34,564 nucleotides of DNA from Thalassolituus sp034111725 (GTDB lineage: Bacteria; Pseudomonadota; Gammaproteobacteria; Pseudomonadales; Oceanobacteraceae). How positions within the stretch are numbered: the stretch's first letter is position 1; every line of letters starts with the position of its first letter. The notes under the pieces are model-generated. The model did no database searches. It worked only from the letters and a program-made list of their open reading frames with translations, and was not told the DNA's origin. The position numbers and the translations under genes were made by a program. The stretch lies in NCBI RefSeq assembly GCF_034111725.1, contig NZ_JAWUWR010000050.1, forward strand, positions 1 through 34,564, written 5' to 3'. Shown in pieces: positions 22,502 through 30,184 of this stretch.

Positions 22502-24049
22502 ATGCCCAAGCTCGATTCCTCGTCAAACCCAAAAATGAACCAACTTAACGGTACCTTGATGGTTCAAGGAACCACCTCGGATGCCGGTAAAAGCACTTTA
22601 GTGTGCGCCTTGGGAAGAATCTGGAGCGATTTGGGTATTTCAGTTGCGCCGTTCAAGCCACAAAATATGGCGTTAAACAGTGCCGTGACGGCTGATGGTG
22701 GAGAAATAGGTCGCGCTCAGGCACTGCAAGCACAAGCCTGTCGTTTAGCCCCCCATACCGACATGAATCCGGTACTGCTAAAACCGAACAGCGACACTGG
22801 GGCACAGGTGATTATTCAAGGTAAGACCGTCGGAAATCTACCCGCTACGGATTACCACGCCTATAAAAAAACAGCGATGACGGCCGTGCTCGATTCCTAT
22901 AAACGCCTGCAACAAAAATACGCTAGCGTATTGGTTGAGGGCGCGGGTAGCCCTGCTGAAATTAATTTACGCGAAAATGATATCGCTAATATGGGCTTTG
23001 CGGAGGCTGTCGATTGCCCGGTTATTTTGATTGCCGACATTGATCGTGGTGGTGTGTTTGCGCATCTAACCGGCACGCTTGATTGCCTTAGCGAGACAGA
23101 GCAAGCACGCGTTATTGGCTTTGTTATTAATCGTTTTCGTGGCGATATATCGCTACTGCAATCTGGCCTAGATTGGTTAGAAGCAAAGACTGGCAAACCG
23201 GTACTCGCCGTTCTACCCTATTTACATGGGTTATATTTAGACGCCGAGGACGCTATTGATACGCGTCAAACACTGAACAATAACCATAACAATGAGCAAC
23301 GCCTGCGCGTCGTCATGCCCGTTTGGCCGCGCATTAGTAATCACACCGACGTCGATGCTTTGCGCCTGCACCCGCAAATCGAATTAACTATGGTGGGCCC
23401 AGAGCAGACTCCCCCTCCCGCTGATTTAATTATCTTACCGGGATCAAAAAATACTCGTGCCGATTTGCATTGGCTGCAAACTCAACCAGGGAAATGGCCA
23501 GACGCTATCGCCCGCCATCTGCGTTACGGCGGCAAAGTACTAGGAATTTGCGGTGGTATGCAAATGCTGGGAAACAGTATTACCGATCTACTAGGTGTTG
23601 AAGGTACTTCTGGCAACAGTATTGGCTTAGGTTATCTCGATATGAGTACTGAACTACTGGCCGATAAAACACTACGACAAGTCACTGGTGCACTGACATT
23701 AGCAAACCAAAATCCTACGCCAATCTCTGGTTACGAAATTCATGCAGGCATCAGTGCGTGCACTGAACACGTGGTTATTCGTGATAGCGAAGGCAACCCC
23801 GGCGGATATTTAAATCAGGATGGTAATGTCTTAGGCACATACTGGCACGGCCTACTCGATACCCCAGCAGCATTAAGCAGTATTTTACAGTGGGCTGGGT
23901 TAGGCGAGGTCGAAGCAGTCGATTTCAATGCGATCCGTGAGCAACAGTTAGACCGTTTAGCCCGAGCCACCAGCGAAGCTTTTGTGTGGCCGAAACTAGG
24001 CACTGCATTAGCCGATTTTTACCAACAACGGCCTTGGTTAAATCGCTAA
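22502..24049 (+). CDS. cobQ: Cobyric acid synthase (adenosylcobyric acid synthase)
   Basis: This 515-residue amidotransferase uses glutamine and ATP to amidate side chains b, d, e and g of adenosylcobyrinic acid diamide. The N-terminal ATP-binding domain has GTTSDAGKS at 23-31, then PFKPQNMALNS. The C-terminal class I glutaminase domain has the nucleophilic Cys in LGICGGMQMLG and His in YWHGLLDTP. Start is uncertain: GTG 22493, ATG 22502 and ATG 22535 are all in frame and none has a strong ribosome site; family N-termini usually begin close to GTLMVQGTTSDAGKS. Its 3' end overlaps that of convergent cobS by 12 bases. This enzyme belongs to late de novo synthesis, not just salvage. Confidence 0.94.
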   Translation: MPKLDSSSNPKMNQLNGTLMVQGTTSDAGKSTLVCALGRIWSDLGISVAPFKPQNMALNSAVTADGGEIGRAQALQAQACRLAPHTDMNPVLLKPNSDTGAQVIIQGKTVGNLPATDYHAYKKTAMTAVLDSYKRLQQKYASVLVEGAGSPAEINLRENDIANMGFAEAVDCPVILIADIDRGGVFAHLTGTLDCLSETEQARVIGFVINRFRGDISLLQSGLDWLEAKTGKPVLAVLPYLHGLYLDAEDAIDTRQTLNNNHNNEQRLRVVMPVWPRISNHTDVDALRLHPQIELTMVGPEQTPPPADLIILPGSKNTRADLHWLQTQPGKWPDAIARHLRYGGKVLGICGGMQMLGNSITDLLGVEGTSGNSIGLGYLDMSTELLADKTLRQVTGALTLANQNPTPISGYEIHAGISACTEHVVIRDSEGNPGGYLNQDGNVLGTYWHGLLDTPAALSSILQWAGLGEVEAVDFNAIREQQLDRLARATSEAFVWPKLGTALADFYQQRPWLNR

Positions 24050-24835
24050 CGCGAGCGCAACTAACAAGATCGCTTCTTCAAGCTCAATTGTGGCTCCAAG
24101 CGTATCACCAGTGCAGCCTTGCAGGCGTTTTAGCATGGCCGCACGGGCCATTGCCGCCACGGTTAGCCAGACAAGCAGTAATAAAATTGCACTTTTTGGC
24201 ACTAACAATACCGTCAATAACGCCACAATTACGAGGGTAATCCAGACTCGTATTGGCGTTACTCCCGCCAATAAATTTTTTCCTAATCCGGCTTCACGTA
24301 CATACGGCGTTGTCGCCAAAACACCGATAACAACTGCTCGCGCGAGTATCGGAACAATAACAATGCTGGCAAATACCGGCCACCAAAATGGGCCGTTTAG
24401 CATTGACTGCAACAACGCCTGAAATAGCGCCTCCAGTGCGGCCCATTTAATTAATAACACCAAGACGATGACAGTAACGCCCATAGGACCGCTTTGCGGA
24501 TCTTTCATAATGGCCAATGTTTTATCGCGTTGACCTAAGCCCCCGACCCAAGCATCAGCGCTGTCGGCTAGGCCATCTAAATGCAAACCACCACTAAGAT
24601 ATGTCCATAGAGTCAATACTAATGCAGCGACTAAACCACTGTTGGCGTGAGGGTAAAAACCAATTAATACACCGACGAATAAGCACAATAAGACCCCAAT
24701 AATGGCGCCCACCAGCGGATAAAAAATAACAGATAGTGCAGCGATAGATTCATCGTAGCGCTGTATTCTAGGCAAAGGTAAACGTGTTAAAAATGCCAAT
24801 GACGTTAAGAAAGCCCACCACAATATCATTGTCAT
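24038..24835 (-). CDS. cobS: Adenosylcobinamide-GDP ribazoletransferase (cobalamin synthase)
   Basis: This 265-residue inner-membrane enzyme joins alpha-ribazole (or its phosphate) to adenosylcobinamide-GDP. The family block GGLHLDGLADSADAWVGG lies at about 80-97, followed by IMKDPQSGPMGV. Around seven hydrophobic segments follow, rich in Leu, Val and Ala. Start ATG 24835 overlaps the cobC stop by four bases (ATGA); an alternative ATG is at 24829. It is the last gene of cobU-cobT-cobC-cobS and runs tail-to-tail into cobQ. Confidence 0.95.
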   Translation of the reverse strand: MTMILWWAFLTSLAFLTRLPLPRIQRYDESIAALSVIFYPLVGAIIGVLLCLFVGVLIGFYPHANSGLVAALVLTLWTYLSGGLHLDGLADSADAWVGGLGQRDKTLAIMKDPQSGPMGVTVIVLVLLIKWAALEALFQALLQSMLNGPFWWPVFASIVIVPILARAVVIGVLATTPYVREAGLGKNLLAGVTPIRVWITLVIVALLTVLLVPKSAILLLLVWLTVAAMARAAMLKRLQGCTGDTLGATIELEEAILLVALALAI

Positions 24836-25494
24836 GAATCGCTATTGTTTACCTGATTTAATTCAGAGCCATCAAGGGCTTCTAAACTGTACCAGTGTTC
24901 TTCGGTGGCGCTTTCAGCGACGGTGTGATCAATACGAATACGCATAAAACCGGCATAAGGAATGGCCAAACGATTCATTGCTTTAGGATCAAGCAAGAGT
25001 AGGTATTGAGCCAACACCCGCATCACTCCACCATGGCTCACTACTAATAAATGCTCGCCTTTATGATCATTCAACAAACCGCTCCACGCCAATTTCACCC
25101 GCTGCTGTAAATCCGGTACGGGCTCGCCATTTGGCGCACAGAAATTAAGCGGGTCTTGCCACAATTGTTGAGCAATAGCGATTTGCTCGGCCATGACATC
25201 GGCGATGAGTTTATCTTCCCAATCGCCGTAATGTATCTCTTGCCAATTAGAATCAACCAATAAAGGAAGATTTAAGCGTTCAGACAGTTGCTTCGCACTC
25301 GAATGACATCGTTGCAGCGGCGAACTGATAATACGCGACCATGAGCTGGCAAAACGTTGTGTGCGTTGTTCAAACTGCCAACGCCCGAGGGAGGTCAATT
25401 CATGATCGACACGGCCGCGAAAGACTTCGCCGCCTTGAGGTTCACCATGACGGATGATATCGATGCGTGTCACAGTGTGAGCTTTTACTGACAT
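24832..25494 (-). CDS. cobC: Alpha-ribazole phosphatase, histidine phosphatase family
   Basis: This 220-residue phosphatase has the catalytic RHGEP motif at 15-19 (His16) and the second conserved His in VVSHGGVMRVLA. In the cobalamin pathway CobC removes phosphate from alpha-ribazole-5'-phosphate or from cobalamin phosphate. The fold alone is shared with phosphoglycerate mutases, so the assignment rests on position. It lies between cobT and cobS with TAATG and ATGA overlaps, indicating translational coupling. Confidence 0.88.
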   Translation of the reverse strand: MSVKAHTVTRIDIIRHGEPQGGEVFRGRVDHELTSLGRWQFEQRTQRFASSWSRIISSPLQRCHSSAKQLSERLNLPLLVDSNWQEIHYGDWEDKLIADVMAEQIAIAQQLWQDPLNFCAPNGEPVPDLQQRVKLAWSGLLNDHKGEHLLVVSHGGVMRVLAQYLLLLDPKAMNRLAIPYAGFMRIRIDHTVAESATEEHWYSLEALDGSELNQVNNSDS

Positions 25495-26579
25495 TATTCT
25501 GCTTCAGATACTAAGTGTTGCCCAGAGACAGAAGCTTCAGCGAAAGTCGCCATTTCGTTGTGCAATGCTAATGCTTGCTTAACGATGGTCAGTGCCGTTG
25601 CCGCACCAGAGCCTTCACCTAAACGCATATTTAATTGCAATAAAGGTTCAGCATCTAATGCCTCTAATACACGCGCATGACCGGGTTCAGCTGATTGATG
25701 ACCAAATAGCATCCAATCGCGCACACCTTCATTTAGTCTCACGGCTAACAAAGCTGCGGTACTGGCAATAAAGCCATCGACCAAAATAGGAATTCCGCGC
25801 TGGGCCGCGCGAATATAGGCACCCGCAATGGCACCTAATTCAAAGCCGCCCACTTGCTCTAACGCTTGCAGAGGGCTTTCTACAAATTCTTTTGCGCGAC
25901 GCATCGACGCCGCTAATACTTGCTGTTTGTGGTGTAAGTTCTCACCCGTGACACCCGTACCAGGGCCAACTAGAGCTGTAGCCGGTAAATCTAAAATCAT
26001 CGCCGCTAAACAGGTTGCCGCCGATGTATTACCGATCCCCATTTCGCCGGCAATAAATAGATCGCTACCCACTTCTAGTTGATCGACAATTTCTGCGCCA
26101 ATGGCTAACGCCTGTTGTGCTTGCTCACTTGTCATTGCCGCTTGCAACGAGAAATCTTCTGTTCCAGCAGCGACAGGACGATGAATAACGCCCTGAAGAT
26201 ATTCGCAAGGAATTGCCGTACCACAATTAACGACGGTTAATCCCATCTGATGAAAGCGCGCTAAAACAGAAATAGCCGCGCCACCGGCAATGAAGTTTTT
26301 CAACATTTCAACCGTCACCGCTTGCGGAAATGCCGATACACCCTGAGCTACAACACCATGATCACCGGCAAAAACCACGCACTGAGGCAATTGAATTTGT
26401 GGTTTAACTTGCCCTTGCCAAGCCGCGAATTTCACCGCGACCTCTTCTAACATGCCTAATGCCCCAGGAGGTTTAGTCAATTCATTTTGCCGCGCGAGTG
26501 CTCCCTGTTCACTGCGGAAATCAGGTATAGCAGTCGCATGCAGCCACCAAGGTGACGACGAACGGGAGGCAGAAGTCAT
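25494..26579 (-). CDS. cobT: Nicotinate-nucleotide--dimethylbenzimidazole phosphoribosyltransferase
   Basis: This 361-residue enzyme activates the lower ligand base by transferring ribose phosphate from nicotinate mononucleotide. Conserved features are KPPGALGMLEEVA near the N-terminus, FAGDHGVVAQGVSAFPQ, GEMGIGNTSAAT, and the catalytic Glu322 in MRLGEGSGAA. A C-terminal extension of about 15 polar residues is unremarkable. It follows cobU by 16 bases and overlaps cobC by one base. The lower ligand cannot be inferred from this gene alone. Confidence 0.96.
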   Translation of the reverse strand: MTSASRSSSPWWLHATAIPDFRSEQGALARQNELTKPPGALGMLEEVAVKFAAWQGQVKPQIQLPQCVVFAGDHGVVAQGVSAFPQAVTVEMLKNFIAGGAAISVLARFHQMGLTVVNCGTAIPCEYLQGVIHRPVAAGTEDFSLQAAMTSEQAQQALAIGAEIVDQLEVGSDLFIAGEMGIGNTSAATCLAAMILDLPATALVGPGTGVTGENLHHKQQVLAASMRRAKEFVESPLQALEQVGGFELGAIAGAYIRAAQRGIPILVDGFIASTAALLAVRLNEGVRDWMLFGHQSAEPGHARVLEALDAEPLLQLNMRLGEGSGAATALTIVKQALALHNEMATFAEASVSGQHLVSEAE

Positions 26580-26595
26580 AATTACCTAAATCTTT

Positions 26596-27126
26596 TTATT
26601 TCAGTACAAGGGGGAATCCAGCAACCACCAGCGTAACATGACTGGCTTTTGCAGCAATGTCCTGATGAAGCCAACCTGATTCATCGACAAATCGTCGACT
26701 TAATTGGCCCATAGGAACGATGCCGTGACCGACCTCATTTGACACCAATACGACCGGTTGCGCCAGTTGTTCTAAACAATCTATGAGTTTTTGCTTTTCC
26801 TCGTGCCAAATATCGCCGTCATGCAATAGGCAATTGGTTACCCACAGCGTTAAACAATCGACCAAAATGACGGCTTTGGGATCTTGTTTAGCTATTGCGA
26901 TAAGAGCCTGCGCCAAATGTATCGGCTCTTCGACACATAGCCATTCTTCGCTACGATTACGTCGATGGTGCTCTATACGCTGCGCCATTTCGTCATCGCC
27001 TGCCTGTGCTGTAGCAACATAAACCACAGCGCGGTTGTCGCTGTGTGCAATATCCGTTGCGGTTTGTTCGGCAAAGCGACTTTTACCCGAACGAGCACCA
27101 CCTAAAATCAATTGTGTTGTTTTCAT
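26596..27126 (-). CDS. cobU: Adenosylcobinamide kinase / adenosylcobinamide-phosphate guanylyltransferase
   Basis: This 176-residue bifunctional enzyme phosphorylates adenosylcobinamide and then transfers GMP from GTP. The P-loop GGARSGKS is at 9-16. The region around the guanylylated His is MAQRIEHHRRNR (His53/His54, the counterpart of Salmonella His46). VLVSNEVGHGIVP is the conserved downstream block. It is the first gene of the cobUTCS operon. Its start is only 73 bases from the divergent PilZ gene, which leaves no space for a cobalamin riboswitch. Confidence 0.96.
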   Translation of the reverse strand: MKTTQLILGGARSGKSRFAEQTATDIAHSDNRAVVYVATAQAGDDEMAQRIEHHRRNRSEEWLCVEEPIHLAQALIAIAKQDPKAVILVDCLTLWVTNCLLHDGDIWHEEKQKLIDCLEQLAQPVVLVSNEVGHGIVPMGQLSRRFVDESGWLHQDIAAKASHVTLVVAGFPLVLK

Positions 27127-27199
27127 GTCACCTTTGCCGACTCGGGTCTACACTGTAAAGCACACCATTTAAGGAAAATCCGGCTGAGGACACAAGCCC

Positions 27200-27544
27200 A
27201 TGACCGAACAAACTTCTGCAGATCAACGTATGGAACCTCGTTGGGTTCTAAAAAGTACCGTGAGCGTATTCCAAACAGATACCAAGGAATATCTCGGGTT
27301 ACTCGTTAACTGCTCGACAGCAGGGTTGATGCTGTCTACCTACCAACGCATGGAGCCGGGTTTAACGATTACCATTGATTTAGTCGATATTCCGCCCAAT
27401 ATCGATGGCCGCCGCACAGGACAGTGCACGGCCGAAGTAATGTGGAGCGATCAGTTAACGCCAAGCCTCTATGGTAGTGGCTGCCGCGTGATCGAAGCGA
27501 CCGATATACTGCGCAGCATGATGAAGCAATACACCCACACCTAA
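27200..27544 (+). CDS. Stand-alone PilZ domain protein
   Basis: This 114-residue protein consists of one PilZ domain. Both cyclic di-GMP contact motifs are intact: RMEPR at residues 10-14 (RxxxR) and NCSTAG in the following strand (D/NxSxxG). Family members bind cyclic di-GMP and regulate motility, adhesion or polysaccharide production through a partner. ATG 27200 has GAGGA nine or ten bases upstream. It is divergent from cobU and 77 bases before mak, and neither neighbour points to a target. It is not an obvious PilZ pilus-assembly protein, since it keeps the ligand motifs. Confidence 0.85.
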   Translation: MTEQTSADQRMEPRWVLKSTVSVFQTDTKEYLGLLVNCSTAGLMLSTYQRMEPGLTITIDLVDIPPNIDGRRTGQCTAEVMWSDQLTPSLYGSGCRVIEATDILRSMMKQYTHT

Positions 27545-27572
27545 CAGTGACGTATTGTTCTACTCTGACTTA

Positions 27573-27600
27573 TTGTTCTGCTGCGTCTTAGGGGTATCAT
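27573..27600 (+). promoter_or_regulatory. Possible sigma-70 promoter of mak
   Basis: TTGTTC (27573-27578), 16-base spacer, TATCAT (27595-27600), about 22 bases before ATG 27622. The fit is moderate. Confidence 0.4.
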
Positions 27601-27621
27601 AAGAGCGAATATATAACTCTT

Positions 27622-28542
27622 ATGAAGCCCCACGTTACTATGCTGCAATTTGGAATTGATCTAGGCGGAACCAAAACTGAAATTATCGCCCTGACAGCCA
27701 CAGGCGAAACATTACTGCGCCGACGCACCCCTACCCCAAGCCATGATTATCAAGCAATTGTCGATAACATTGCCTCCTTAGTCACCACTGCAGCGAATGA
27801 ACTAAAGCAACCCTACACTTTAGGTATCGGCATTCCCGGTGCTGTTAGTCCCGTCACTGGGCGCATCAAAAATGCCAATACGGTCTGTCTTATTGGTGAA
27901 GATCTCGCTGGTGATATTGAAAAACGCCTCCAACATGCGGTTACCATTGCCAACGATGCAGATTGCTTTGCTTTATCAGAAGCCACTGATGGTGCGGGAG
28001 CCGGAGCAAAAAGTGTATTTGCCGTCATTATTGGTACTGGCTGCGGCGGTGGTTGGGTTATTAACGGCGGGTTAGTCAGCGGCCCGAATGCCATAGCTGG
28101 CGAATGGGGCCACAACCCCCTACTTTGGCGCACCGACCAAGACACACAAATAGACTGCTATTGTGGTCAAAAAGGTTGTTTGGAAACGCTACTTTCTGGC
28201 CCAGGTTTACGCCAACAAGCCTTGGCAGAGACCGGAATCGATCAAAGTGCAGAAGCTTGGGCTGACGCAGAAGCGACCGGCGACGTTCAAGCCGCAAAGG
28301 TATTGCGCAATCATGAACTTCGTTTAGCGAAAGCCTTGGCAGGCGTTATTAACACCCTTGATCCGCATGTCATTGTGCTCGGCGGCGGCGTTTCTAATTT
28401 GGCAGGAATATATGACAGGGTGCCCAAGCTTTGGGGAGAATTTGTATTCTCAGACACCGTCGTAACACCGCTACGTAAAGCACTTCATGGCGATTCTAGT
28501 GGAGTACGTGGTGCTGCTTGGTTAGGCGCTGCGCAAGCATAA
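27622..28542 (+). CDS. mak: ROK family sugar kinase, manno(fructo)kinase type
   Basis: This 306-residue kinase phosphorylates a hexose, probably fructose or mannose. Motifs are the ATP-binding GIDLGGTKTE (11-20), AGEWGHNPL with a zinc-ligand His164, and the zinc knuckle CYCGQKGCLE (Cys179, Cys181, Cys186). The catalytic Asp is about residue 112 in ANDAD. Several blocks (VFAVIIGTGCG, LDPHVIVLGGG, HGDSSGVRGAAWL) match my recollection of E. coli Mak rather than NagK or NanK. Start is ATG 27622 or 27640; neither has a clear ribosome site. There is no transporter or sugar operon beside it. Confidence 0.85.
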   Translation: MKPHVTMLQFGIDLGGTKTEIIALTATGETLLRRRTPTPSHDYQAIVDNIASLVTTAANELKQPYTLGIGIPGAVSPVTGRIKNANTVCLIGEDLAGDIEKRLQHAVTIANDADCFALSEATDGAGAGAKSVFAVIIGTGCGGGWVINGGLVSGPNAIAGEWGHNPLLWRTDQDTQIDCYCGQKGCLETLLSGPGLRQQALAETGIDQSAEAWADAEATGDVQAAKVLRNHELRLAKALAGVINTLDPHVIVLGGGVSNLAGIYDRVPKLWGEFVFSDTVVTPLRKALHGDSSGVRGAAWLGAAQA

Positions 28543-28571
28543 ATAGGATTACGCAGACATATTTTCGACAT

Positions 28572-29447
28572 TTAAAGAAGAACACCACCGACGGCGGCAA
28601 CGGCAATAACCACCATCCAAATCGACACCGAACGTAAATGTAGGGCGTGCCATTCATCAAGGTCGCGGGCGGCTTCTTCGGCATTTTCATCCGCTTTATG
28701 CCAACGACGTTGTTCGCCGTTAGCGGATAAAGCACTGCTCGCGACATTAAAAAGTAGATCGGCACTATGGGCATTAAGTTGCCAAAGATGCTGCCGCCAT
28801 ACCGGCAGAGCCCGCATAAAGTTTCCTGCCAAGCCATAGGTTAAACCAAGCAGACGCACAGGTCCCCACTCTAACCAATGCAAGTATCTCCATGCTCTAT
28901 CGTCGCACTCTTGCGCGCGTGCATACTGCACACTAAACCAAGCCAATAGCACACCAGCGACATCAGCCACCATGTACCAAAACACCATTAAAAAGAAATA
29001 TTCGAACCAGCGATGCAGCAGTGCTCGAATGACTTGCTCGTTCATTGCACTGATATCGTCAGTGACCGTCACCTCGGGCACCGCTAAAAATTGCTCTGCA
29101 CAATGATATGCCCCTTGGGTATCGCCCTCGCGTAAATCATGACGATAATCATCAAGATGTTTACCAATACTGATGTGCGATAACACGTATGTGAGCAATA
29201 AAACTTCTAACAAAACGGTGCCCAATCCCCACGCCCAGAGCTCAACCCAAAAGAATGTCGCGCTAATTATCACCGTGGGAAAAATAACCACTAAGCTGTA
29301 ACGCACATGCCTATGTATCCAAGAAAATTTGGGTAATTTCCGACACAGTTCTAACCATTTAGCGAAGCTGCGACTACGCGTACTACGCTGCGGTAACGGC
29401 AATCGCGCTTGCATCATTAATACGATAAACACGATCAGAAATTTCAT
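28572..29447 (-). CDS. ampE: AmpE-like inner-membrane protein
   Basis: This 291-residue membrane protein resembles AmpE, which is usually encoded after ampD and was linked to beta-lactamase induction. Its biochemical role is unclear. Predicted membrane segments are near residues 2-12, 48-70, 74-92, 150-170 and 275-290. The segment HRWFEYFFLMVFWYMVADV and WLEWGPVRLLGLTYGLAGNF look like the family's conserved parts. ATG 29447 has GGGAAG upstream. It follows ampD by 60 bases on the same strand and converges with mak. No ampC or ampR is in the window. Similarity is recognisable but weaker than for the other genes here. Confidence 0.82.
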   Translation of the reverse strand: MKFLIVFIVLMMQARLPLPQRSTRSRSFAKWLELCRKLPKFSWIHRHVRYSLVVIFPTVIISATFFWVELWAWGLGTVLLEVLLLTYVLSHISIGKHLDDYRHDLREGDTQGAYHCAEQFLAVPEVTVTDDISAMNEQVIRALLHRWFEYFFLMVFWYMVADVAGVLLAWFSVQYARAQECDDRAWRYLHWLEWGPVRLLGLTYGLAGNFMRALPVWRQHLWQLNAHSADLLFNVASSALSANGEQRRWHKADENAEEAARDLDEWHALHLRSVSIWMVVIAVAAVGGVLL

Positions 29448-29507
29448 GGCACTTCCCTAAAATTGCTCAATAAGAAAAATATCTAAATAAAAAACAGCTA
29501 ACTAAAA

Positions 29508-30047
29508 TCACCTCACATCCCCTCTGTATCGCAACCAATCAAACGCTGGCCCAGGATCAGTTTTGCGGCCTGGAGCTATGTGTTCATGGCCTGTTATCCG
29601 ATCAATAGTGATCGCCGGATACTCGCGTTGCACTGCTTTGGTTAAATCGGCTAAAACTTTATACTGGACATCGGTATATGGAGTTTCATCTGAACCCTCA
29701 AGCTCGATACCTATAGAATAGTCGTTGCAGTTATCCCTGCCTTCAAAACTCGACTGTCCCGCATGCCAAGCCCTGTCGTTTAGATTAACGAATTGCACCA
29801 ACTTACCCGTGCGCTCAATCAAGAAATGACTCGATACTTTTAATTCAGCAATTTCGGCAAAGTACGGATGTTGATCGACAGGTAATGCATTCTGAAAAAA
29901 ACACTGCACATAACCACCACCATATTGCTCCGGTGGGAGGCTAATATTGTGAATAACCAATAGAGAAATATTCGAGCATGGGCGAACGCCAAAGTTGGGC
30001 GATGGCACCCATAAAGCTTCTCGGCAACGTCCTGCTTCAATCATCAT
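29508..30047 (-). CDS. ampD: 1,6-anhydro-N-acetylmuramyl-L-alanine amidase AmpD
   Basis: This 179-residue cytoplasmic zinc amidase removes the peptide from anhydro-muropeptides during cell-wall recycling. The zinc ligands are at His33 (LLVIHNISLPP), His154 and Asp164 (GHEHIAPGRKTDPGP), nearly the same numbers as in Citrobacter AmpD. WHAGQSSFEGR and SIGIELEG are the expected active-site strands. Start is ATG 30047 or 30044, without a strong ribosome site. In Pseudomonas and relatives ampDE lies next to nadC and the pil genes; that neighbourhood is kept, with the alanine symporter placed between. Confidence 0.95.
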   Translation of the reverse strand: MMIEAGRCREALWVPSPNFGVRPCSNISLLVIHNISLPPEQYGGGYVQCFFQNALPVDQHPYFAEIAELKVSSHFLIERTGKLVQFVNLNDRAWHAGQSSFEGRDNCNDYSIGIELEGSDETPYTDVQYKVLADLTKAVQREYPAITIDRITGHEHIAPGRKTDPGPAFDWLRYRGDVR

Positions 30048-30121
30048 AACCGTTTGTATCTCTTATGGTTTTCTAACAACAGCTTAGCCGATATTGGGTG
30101 GACAATGGGGCTAATAGGCAT

Positions 30122-30151
30122 TTGGCATTGGGTCTATGACTATATATAGTC
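30122..30151 (+). promoter_or_regulatory. Sigma-70 promoter with palindromic -10 region, symporter gene
   Basis: TTGGCA (30122-30127), 17-base spacer, TATAGT (30145-30150). The -10 box lies within a perfect 14-base palindrome GACTATATATAGTC (30138-30151), which could be bound by a repressor or simply ease melting. The start codon is 34 bases on. Confidence 0.6.
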
Positions 30152-30184
30152 GAATCAGTTATTAAAAGAATCAGGAGATCTGAC

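Noticed and set aside
22404..22532. Longer btuF start at 22532 overlapping cobQ
   Set aside because: It would place about 43 residues before a classic signal peptide, which would prevent export.
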